Assembly: GCA_020631735.1 (NCBI GenBank)
Contig: CM036199.1
Location: 19,757,553-19,821,552 of the forward strand
Length of the DNA stretch: 64,000 nucleotides
Reading direction: 5' to 3'
Source of the DNA: Saccharum officinarum
Lineage: Eukaryota; Streptophyta; Magnoliopsida; Poales; Poaceae
Below, one piece after another: positions 54,973 to 64,000 of the stretch. Below the pieces are notes generated by a model. The model did no database searches. It was not told where the DNA came from and saw only the letters and a program-made list of their open reading frames with translations. A program made the translations under genes and the position numbers. Numbering within the stretch: position 1 is the first letter of the stretch; every line of letters starts with the position of its first letter.

Positions 54973-55696
54973 ACAAGACTAGAGGGAGGCAAAACAAAAG
55001 TGACAGCAGCAGTGTGCTGCAGCAGTGCAGCTTTGTTTACTGTGAATAGACACATCACACTCCGGCTGCCGTCCCTTCCAATTGCATCTCGCTCTCCTCG
55101 CCAGTCGCAGCCTCGCCCTCCCAGCAGCGCTTGCGCGAGCTCTCCTACTCCATATCCCTTCGCTACTTCTGGGGACCTCCAGGCCTCTCAAATCCAGAGA
55201 ACCAAAAAGGAGAGAGAGAGAGAGGGAGCTTGTCAGCCCAAGAAAAGGTTCCTCCCCTCTCCTTCCCAACCTCGCCCTCAACCCCCCATCATCCTCTCAC
55301 ATCCGATTGTGCCCTGTCGCTCTGCGGTTCTCGGATCCAAGATTTGGCCGGCCGGCCGGCGGCGGCTCCGGGAGCGGGACAAAGACTGGATTTTTCCGGC
55401 CATGGAGGCGTGGCCTGATCCGTTCAGGCCCGGGCGGTGGAGTGGCTTCCTCACCAGGTCTGATTCGTATTGGTTCAAATGATCTGGGCGGCTTGATTGG
55501 TTGGTTCCGCTTCCGCCGGGGGATCGGAGCTAGGGCTGTGGTTTCTTGGCCGGCTGGTGGATTCGTCGGCTTGGGTCTGGTGAGATCTTGGGGGTTGCTG
55601 GTTCAGCACACGAGCCGAAGGTCTGTGTAGATCCCCTCTTCGCTTCCGTGGTCGATTTGTACTGCTAGGGTTTTGGTTGGTTGGTTCTGGTGGAAG
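54973..55696 (+). promoter_or_regulatory. Promoter and 5' leader of the PP2A B' gene
   Basis: Includes a pyrimidine-rich block (55060-55330) with a GAGAGAGAGAGAG run at about 55212-55224, then a GT-rich stretch up to the ATG at 55697. A 5' UTR intron is possible (AG|GTCTGATT near 55457), but no boundary is proven. The MITE at 54695-54969 lies about 730 bp upstream of the ATG. Confidence 0.4.
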
Positions 55697-58600
55697 ATGA
55701 TTAAGCAGATCCTTGGCAGGCTGCCGAGGAAGCCGGGGAAGACTGGGGATAGCCGGGAAGCTGCTGCTGCGGGGAATGGAACTGAGCCGTCGAATTCCTA
55801 CAGTGTAGCGAGGAGCATGAACCCAGGGAACAAGAGGACTGGAAATGGAGATTATCCAGTTCCATCTGGTGTAACTCCTAACCCAGTGATGAATGGGGCT
55901 GTGGTGTATCACTCCAATGAGCCGTTACCGGCATTCAAGGACGTGCCGGCGTCAGAGAAGCAGAATTTGTTTGTCAAGAAGGTGAACCTATGCTGCGCTG
56001 TGTATGACTTCGCGGATCCAACAAAGAACCTCAAGGAGAAGGAGGTGAAGCGCCAGACACTTATGGACCTTGTTGATTACGTCACTTCCGCGAATGGCAA
56101 GTTCTCAGAGGTTGTCATGCTGGAGATCACAAAGATGGTGTCGATTAATTTGTTCCGGAGCTCCAGCCCCACCCCTCGTGAGAACAAGGCCATTGAAGGG
56201 GTTGATCTGGAGGAGGACGAGCCTCTCATGGATCCTGCATGGTCGCACCTGCAGATCGTGTATGAGGTTTTCTTGAGATTTGTAGCATCACAGGAGACAG
56301 ATGCGAAGCTGGCCAAGAGATATATTGATCATTCCTTCATTCTTAGGCTGCTAGACCTTTTTGACTCGGAGGACCCCAGGGAAAGGGACTATCTAAAGAC
56401 GATACTTCATCGAATATATGGTAAATTCATGGTTCATCGACCATTCATCAGGAAAGCAATTAACAACATATTCTACAGGTTTATATTCGAAACAGAGAAA
56501 CATAATGGTGTTGCAGAGTTGTTGGAGATCCTGGGCAGTATTATCAATGGGTTTGCCCTTCCGCTTAAGGAAGAGCACAAATTGTTCCTTGTTCGTGCAT
56601 TGATCCCTCTTCACAAGCCAAAATGTGTATCTATGTACCATCAGCAGCTATCGTATTGCATCACACAGTTTGTTGAGAAAGACTGCAAACTTGCTGACAC
56701 AGTTATTAGGGGCTTACTTAAATATTGGCCTGTGACAAACAGTTCAAAGGAGGTGATGTTCTTGGGTGAGTTAGAAGAGGTTTTAGAGGCAACACAGCTT
56801 GCAGAGTTCCAAAGATGCATGGTTCCACTCTTCCGTCAGATTGCCCGTAGTATGAACAGCTCTCATTTCCAGGTCAAAATCTTACTGCGCCTACACTTAA
56901 GTTTGTCATCAATTTCTACCAAATTTCTTTGTTGGTTCTTCTAGTTCATGACACACGTGCTCTTACCACTTTAGCTCTATGATTTCACAATTTGTCGCCT
57001 GCATGTCTGCATTGATTGCTTTCATATATTTAATTAGCTAAAATTCTTCTCCCAACATATATGGGAAAATATCGGTAGTGTCTCCACTCTCTAGGCTTCC
57101 CTTTTCAGCCAACACCCTTAATCAGTGCGTGGGCACTGGTAACGGTAGCAGCGCGTGGATCTTTTTCTCCCACTGTTCTTCGTTCAACCGCACCAGCCCG
57201 CTCCCGCCCCTGGCTTCCACCGCCGCCCCGGCCAGGGGCTCCCCTTCTGCTGGTCGCGCCACCCACTGCCCACCCCCGCCACTCCACCCCGCCCTCACCT
57301 AACCCCAACCAGAGGAGAAGAGCTTGAGCACCTCCCCCCGCCGCCGTCTCCGGCCATCCGGTTGTCTCCCGCCGCTTGCTTGGCGGTGCCCCCGCCACCT
57401 CACTCGCCACCACCGCCGGTCTGGCTGCTGCCCGAGGGCCCCTCCCCCTTCTAAGGTCGTCGGGTATGGAGGTCCCGAATGCCAGGAAGAAGAAGACGTT
57501 CATCCAGTCGGGTGTCGACACGTGTCCGAGCACTCGTTGTCGTTGCAGCGCACACACGCCGTATAAAGATTTGGCTTTTCAGACACACGCCATGATGTGT
57601 CTTTTCATGTAAATTTCTGCGCATGGACTTTTTAGTTGTTTTGATATAAGCTAATCTATGATTACTAACAAAAATAAAGGGTTGGTGCTAGTTCATTCTT
57701 TTAAAGTCATAATTACAAAATAACATATCAATTTTTTTTTTATCTTAGAGTTGGAGTCCTTTGGGTGCATACTATTTTTTCCTTTCCTTTTCTTTTTCTT
57801 GTACCTTAAAGACTAAAGTTATCTCGAAATTGATCTGTTGCATGGTACCTAAATCTTTATGTCCCTCTTTTGTAGCAATCAGATTGGGCCATTGGGGATT
57901 TAACAAACTTTTTTTTGGTTTAACATACTTCTATATAACATTTCTGTAGAAGCTGTCATCAGGAATGTCATGTAGAACCCACACACACGCAAAAGGAAAA
58001 GAAAAAGACTTTTAGTGCAAATCCTTGCCAGTTATTTGCCTACATGTCCACATTGATTGCTTGCACAGATTTACCTTGCTAGAAATCTACTACTAAGTGT
58101 GGAAAAGATCAACGCTCATGGTCTCTCCTGCTTTGCTGTTAAGATACCTTCAATGTGGACCACTGGGTGTCTTTTTATGTATAATTTATGTACATGCTCG
58201 TAGTGTCTCCTGTTTTTCTGTTAAGATACCTTGTCTCTGGACTACTGGGTATCTTTTAGTGTATAATTTATGTACATGTATTTTCACTTGTTTCATATAT
58301 ATGCTATCTGTGATAAGAATAGTAAATAAATCATTGGTTCTAAGCCATTTCACCTTTATGTTGTAATTACATTTAATTCATTCCTTGGCCTTAAAAAAAC
58401 TTTCTCCCGCCTTAAATACTTAGAAACTGATCTGCTGCATATAGACCTTAAGAGGTTTTATACCTTTATATGCCTTCTTTCTCAGTAATTGGATTAGTGG
58501 CGTACAAAATTTGTGTTTTGTATCTACTGAAACAAAAGTCACAGTAGAAGTTGTCATCAGGAATGTCATGTATCAAAAAGTGGTATTCATGGTGCCCAAA

Positions 58601-59573
58601 TTGGATAGCAAGCAAAAGCCATTATAATTTCCCATATTATGAATTGTGGTGCAAACCCCATTCTTTTAGTTTTATTAGTGAACTGCTCCATTGGAATGTA
58701 ACCTGTTTATCAATTTCTGTCCGTTAAAGTCTGTATATTCTTGCATTTGCTTGTACCTCTGCCTATCTGTGACACCTCTTCATCTATGACTCTCAAACCT
58801 GTGTTTTTTGACTATCGCTCCTGTCCTTGCTGTGTAGAATTCTCTTCATGTATTTCTGACTGTCTTTCCTTTTCTGGTCGTCTTAGAACAGGTTTTAGAC
58901 ATGACCTTACATATTCGAAGCATGATTATTTGCTACCCTCTTGTTAGCTAATCATTCTAGTTAATAACTGTGTATTTGTGCTGCTTGGATCCTGCTGATT
59001 TTGTAAAATGGAATGTAGTTTTTTCATCGCTGATGGTATCTGGTGGTTTTGTTTAGTCATATATGTCCACTTGAGCAGTTTGTAGCCTATCGATAATAGA
59101 ATATGAACACTGCTTTAGCTGGCTGCCCAGGTGAAATGCTGAGCATTAGGTTTATCCAGTTTTTTTTAGTATACTCAGTATTTATGACTTATGTTTTTCT
59201 CCTTTTCTGTTCATAGGTGGCAGAGCGGTCTCTGTTTCTCTGGAACAATGACCATATTGAAAACCTAATTAAGCAAAACTACAAGGTGCTATTACCTATC
59301 ATCTATCCAGCACTCGAGAGAAACTCCAGAGATCACTGGAACCAAGCTGTCCGTAGCCTGACACTGAACGTACGCAAGATCTTCTCTGATCATGATTCTG
59401 CATTTTTCGGGGAGTGCGTTCAGAGGTTCAATGATGAGGAGCTCAAGCAGGAGAAATCTGATTCGAAGCGAGAAGCCCTATGGAAGCGCATGGAGGAAAT
59501 GGCTGCCTCAAAACCTGGCGAAAATAATCCCTTAGGTGCACCCAATGGCAAACCCAGTCAAGCTGCTGGCTAG
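55697..59573 (+). CDS. PP2A regulatory subunit B56/B' family
   Basis: Regulatory subunit that by family knowledge directs protein phosphatase 2A to substrates. Exon 1 is 55697-56872 (ends TTCCAG|GTCAAA) and exon 2 is 59217-59573 (starts after TTCATAG), total 1533 bp, 510 aa, the normal length. Residues 1-75 are a variable low-complexity N-terminus ([15 protein letters not shown], Ser/Asn-rich). The conserved B56 HEAT-like core covers about 80-490, with [53 protein letters not shown] and [10 protein letters not shown]. Exon 2 gives [14 protein letters not shown] and [17 protein letters not shown]. The start was chosen as the first ATG before the conserved MIKQIL context. The B' subclass is uncertain. 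It is convergent with RPN7. Confidence 0.94.
56873..59216 (+). other. Intron of the PP2A B' gene, with duplications
   Basis: A 2344-bp intron. A GC-rich block (about 57110-57560) of unknown origin lies inside an AT-rich background. An 80-bp unit (TCTCCTG...GTTAAGATACCTT...CT-GGG TGTATAATTTATGTACATG) occurs twice at about 58119-58200 and 58201-58282. The segment around 57800-57990 resembles 58400-58590, including GTCATCAGGAATGTCATGTA at 57956 and 58551. Confidence 0.7.
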
Positions 59574-60408
59574 AATAGCCCACCATATCAGCCGCAGCTG
59601 TGTAACTCTTTGACTCTTGTGCGAGATCTCCTGGAACTTGGGTTGTGATTTTAGCTTTGGGAATTTTTTTTGCGTTGGTTTGCCCCTGGTAGGATGTGTT
59701 TGGTTTTGTCAGAACTGTATGTTCAAAATGTACACATACAGAGGAATTTGAGAGATTTGGCATGTGTAGTAACATTAATCAGAATTACCATATAGTCCAA
59801 TAAACAACGTCGATTTTGATTGTAGATACGCAGTTTGGGTGGTTTATATACCGAAATGACAGTGAGCGTTGTGTTGTTTGTGGGGTTTTATATGCAAAGA
59901 TGCTGGGAATTGGGACATGGCTATCCGTCCACTTTTGATTCCTTTGTACTATTCGTCTATTCCTATACTCCGGAGTCCTGAGCACACGATCTGCTTTTCT
60001 GTTCCTTCGGCTGAAACAGAACAGCATTCTATTCGGCTGAAACAGAACCGCATCGTTCTAGAGGATCGTTGCTCGATGTAACATCAAGTCACGTCTTCTG
60101 AGGTTAACAAAAAAAGTCACGTCTTCTGCTAGCAAAGGCTCTTAGTAGCAAAACAATAAGTTAGCCAGACAAAACAAGGGATGAATTCATCAATGAAGAA
60201 ACGTCTACAAGCAATGCCCGTGTTTTTTTGGGTCCATGTAGTTAGGCTACAAAAGTACAAAACACAATTTATCAGAACACAAATATCCCTAAAAGCTTCT
60301 TCAACCGAGACCGATTGAAAGTCGAGCACTGCTTGTACACTCCAGGAGCCAAGGCAAATAATTCCTAATAAGTCATGCACCGGGAGCTCCTGCATGAAGG
60401 GCTCTCGC
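59574..60408. other. Convergent intergenic region of PP2A B' and RPN7
   Basis: The 835 bp between the two stop codons holds the two 3' UTRs. No additional gene is supported. Confidence 0.6.
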
Positions 60409-63068
60409 CTACAGATCAATAACTCGTGATAGCTTCTGGATGCGGTTCAGCAGGAAGTCTCCTTGCTTGATGGTTGCCTGGTAGAAGGCATTCCTGGCAT
60501 CAGGTCGGTTCGTTTCCAAGACACCAGCAACTTTGTCTATCTTGCAGTGGAGCTTCCCAGCAGCAATGAAGCGTGACAATTCCCTGTATTGGAGTGACAG
60601 AAATAGGTAATAAAAGTTAAGCTTGTGAGTAACATTTAAAACTTGGATATGAGCATGGCTGACACAGCACTTACTGGTCTATAAAGTCAACTGTGACACC
60701 AAATGCAGCAGCCATGGCTTCCATTGTCACACTCTTGTACGATTCCAGAAATTGTGAGTAGACAACAGTGCGCACTTCACGCATGTAGTAGCGAAAATGA
60801 GGCTGCAAGTAACGGTCTAACCTGATCGGTTCAGTCAAGCCAGCTGAAAAAAAATTTGACCCAGTGATGAGAAACCCAAAGATTAGACCCGCTATAATAA
60901 TAATCCATGAGCATTTTTTTAATCATAAGTAAATGAAAGATGGAAAATTTAATGATTCTGTTACTTACAGAATGCAATAAAAAATGACTTGTACTGGCAA
61001 TTGTAGAGGGAATTGAGAAACTCCGAGAGGTGAGGTACTTTGCCAATTACAGCTAAGATCTCAGGTGCATCTACAACCTGCCAAGACCCTAGTTTTGTTT
61101 ATACATCCAATCCGAGGCAATGGGCAATGAAGAGAACTTGAAGAAGACAAGCTGAGTACCTTTTGTTTTAGAGATACACGATCCAGAGAGATAACACTCG
61201 TGAGGACTGTGTAGAAGATGAATGTATCATATGTGAACAGCTCATACGTTGTGAAAGTTGAAATTGAATCCAAGAATAAACTAGCAGCTTTCTTGAAGTT
61301 TCTAGTTGCCATGCAGTACAATCCTTCGTATACTTTCAATCTGTTCTTCCTCTCCCAGTCACCACCTTCCTCAAACAAGCTTCAAACCAGGAGAAGACTG
61401 TATCAGCTTCACAATGCAAATCCAATTTGAAAAAGAGATAAACCAAAAGAATTTGGATTTACTTTTTCGCTTTGTCAATGGACTTTGAGATGAGATCAAA
61501 GTCCATATAGAAAAGTCCAATTTGTAGTGTGTAGAAAACAAGGTCCATCTTTTGCCCAACAGCTACAGTTTTTCCTTCAGTAACTTTAAGCTGCTCCAGT
61601 GCTTTCTCCTGAAATTTATATTATTTGGGCAAGGTAAGCATGTCTGGAGCACATACTAACAATCTTAAGAAATGTAGAACACATAAGATATATACCTTCT
61701 CCCCAACCCTTATGAAATATAAGGATTTGGCGAGATGGGCCTCACGCACTTCACTCTCACCCAAATTCTCCTCAGCATCGGCAATCCTTGATAAATAAGA
61801 AAAATCAACCAAGAGAAGTTACTGACTGAATACTGACACTCAAGCATAATGGTTACACAGAATTTCAGATGCACCAAAAGAGAGGATATGAACTTTAGGC
61901 CCCGTTTGGTAGGGCTCCTCTCCGGCTCCGGCAGAGGAGCCCTACCAAATGGTTTAGTAGTAGAAGCCGTTTGGAACTGAAAACGGAGGAGCCCTAGCAA
62001 ACAAAGCCTTAGAATATAGGTACCATGATTACAATTTTTGTTTTACTTCAACAAAATGTCAGCCTTCCTTGAGAGTATATCATTGATTTTGTTTGTGAAG
62101 AAAACAACCTCTATTTACAACCATCCACCATTCTCATGATCTAGATGGTTGGATGTGTGAACATGAGTTCTCTATCTACAATCACTGATCACCCCCTTCC
62201 ATCTAGATGGATGGATGACACTACTGAATCAAGCACAAAAATTAATCATCCCCCTTCCATCTAGATGGATGGATGAACACTACCCTATCAAGTATCAAGC
62301 ACAAATGCCATGTTTTTGATGCTGACACACAAGCCATTGATAAAGTTCTGACAAGCACAACTGCTATGGCTAAACTAAACAGACTCAATTCAGTTAGATC
62401 ATAATAAGGTCCAAAACACAATTTTTTAGAAAAAGGAAGAAATTATATTCCGGCCTGTGCAAGAGTTTCTAAGTACAACGTTCAGAGACAACTGGAACAA
62501 CTACTCAGCTAAACGAAATCAAATCCAACCCAAAGAAAGTAATAGGGCCTAGCAGTGCATAACTGACAAACCCAGTGATTTTCAAGGCTAAATTATCACT
62601 GAACCGAGCAAATTAGGAACAGTGCGTTCACAGAGCTAAATGCATCAACCATCGCAGCATACGACACTAGGAGCCAGCTTTTGATCGAGCAGGAAAAGGT
62701 CACAAGCGGCGAGATCTACTCACTTCTCGTCGAGCTTCCGGATCTCCTCGTCTATCCTGGCGCGCATCTCGGCCAGCAGCGCCGCGTCCATCTCCAGCAC
62801 GCCGTCCGCCGCCAACGACTCGTACAGAGCCGCCATGTCTGCACCAACCACAGCCAGTACAGATCAAATCCAAATACATCCCACAATTAGAAGCAGACTC
62901 GACGAAAGGAGGGGGCGCTGGTATACCATCGGATTTGACTGCCGCGAGCACGTCAGCGCGTAGGTCGACCTTGGCGAGGTCGTCGACGTCGGAGCGCGAC
63001 AGAAGGAACAGCTTGTGCGCCAGTACCAGGTGCGGCTGCTGCTTACCGTCCTCTCCGCCGCCGTCCAT
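60409..63068 (-). CDS. RPN7: 26S proteasome regulatory subunit RPN7
   Basis: Non-ATPase lid subunit of the 19S particle (PSMD6 type), needed for ubiquitin-dependent proteolysis in nucleus and cytosol. Exons on the minus strand: 62927-63068, 62724-62838, 61696-61786, 61463-61608, 61160-61379, 60969-61077, 60675-60843 and 60409-60583. They join in one frame to 1167 bp, 388 aa, matching the plant length of about 387. The N-terminus is [19 protein letters not shown]. The middle TPR-like helical region includes [20 protein letters not shown] and [18 protein letters not shown]. The PCI domain (about 190-355) includes [35 protein letters not shown] and [16 protein letters not shown], and the C-terminus is [14 protein letters not shown]. 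All splice sites are GT-AG. A 111-bp MITE lies in intron 2. Confidence 0.96.
61898..62008. mobile_element. Small Tourist MITE in RPN7 intron 2
   Basis: The 111-bp element has ends GGCCCCGTTTGGTAGGGC and CCCTAGCAAACAAAGCC and is flanked by TTA (61895-61897 and 62009-62011). Inner GGAGCCCTACCAAA-type sequence repeats in both orientations. Confidence 0.85.

Positions 63069-64000
<932 letters not shown>

Noticed and set aside
57105..57612. Open frames in the PP2A intron GC-rich block
   Set aside because: Located in an intron, on both strands, with no recognised domain or splice continuity.

Overview
This window is nuclear DNA of a grass, most likely an Andropogoneae species such as sorghum, Miscanthus or sugarcane. 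That placement is inferred from spliceosomal introns, very GC-rich first exons, Tourist, Stowaway and Mutator-type MITEs, SIRE-type copia and chromovirus gypsy retrotransposons, and Helitrons. Genes sit at both ends, and the middle 37 kb is nested transposable elements. One run of exactly 100 N (32058-32157) marks an assembly gap.

Left block (1-19 kb). Two paralogous very-long-chain 3-oxoacyl-CoA reductase (KCR, GL8-type) genes point away from each other. One is on the minus strand (254-1906, last exon beyond the left edge) and one is on the plus strand (14444-18933, complete). Between them lies a complete 20-exon Kelch-repeat gene of the KLHDC4 type (4941-13172). Introns and spacers hold MULE, Stowaway, hAT-like and PIF/Harbinger-like insertions, several with exact target-site duplications (TSDs).

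Middle block (19-55 kb). From left to right: a decayed chromovirus gypsy element with both LTRs and TSD (20708-25713); a Helitron helicase remnant with a nearby LRR exon; a SIRE-type copia element that inserted into that helicase and runs into the gap; an orphan first exon (32785-32946); two neighbouring MULE-type foldback elements, each with its own 9-bp TSD; a 4.2-kb non-autonomous Helitron (39042-43228) that split a MITE and carries a degraded patellin (SEC14-type) fragment; a 1.9-kb copia solo LTR (45636-47578); a cluster of Tourist-like MITEs; and a 5.0-kb solo-LTR-like unit bounded by GATTT repeats (48852-53848).

Right block (55-64 kb). Three conserved housekeeping genes are packed together: a PP2A B56/B' regulatory subunit (55697-59573, plus), the 26S proteasome lid subunit RPN7 (60409-63068, minus) and the first exon of Elongator subunit ELP3 (63389 onward, plus, cut by the window edge). 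RPN7 and ELP3 share a 320-bp divergent promoter region.

The genes do not form a pathway beyond the KCR pair, which acts in fatty-acid elongation for waxes and sphingolipids. I found no prokaryote-type operon, CRISPR array or tRNA/rRNA gene. The strongest new observations are the Helitron with an in-window empty-site paralogue and gene capture, a copia LTR whose core promoter segment is inverted between palindromic GACCGGACGCGTCCGGTC arrays, and the unusually large 5-kb TSD-bounded unit. Exon boundaries were set by eye from splice signals, reading-frame continuity and family conservation.
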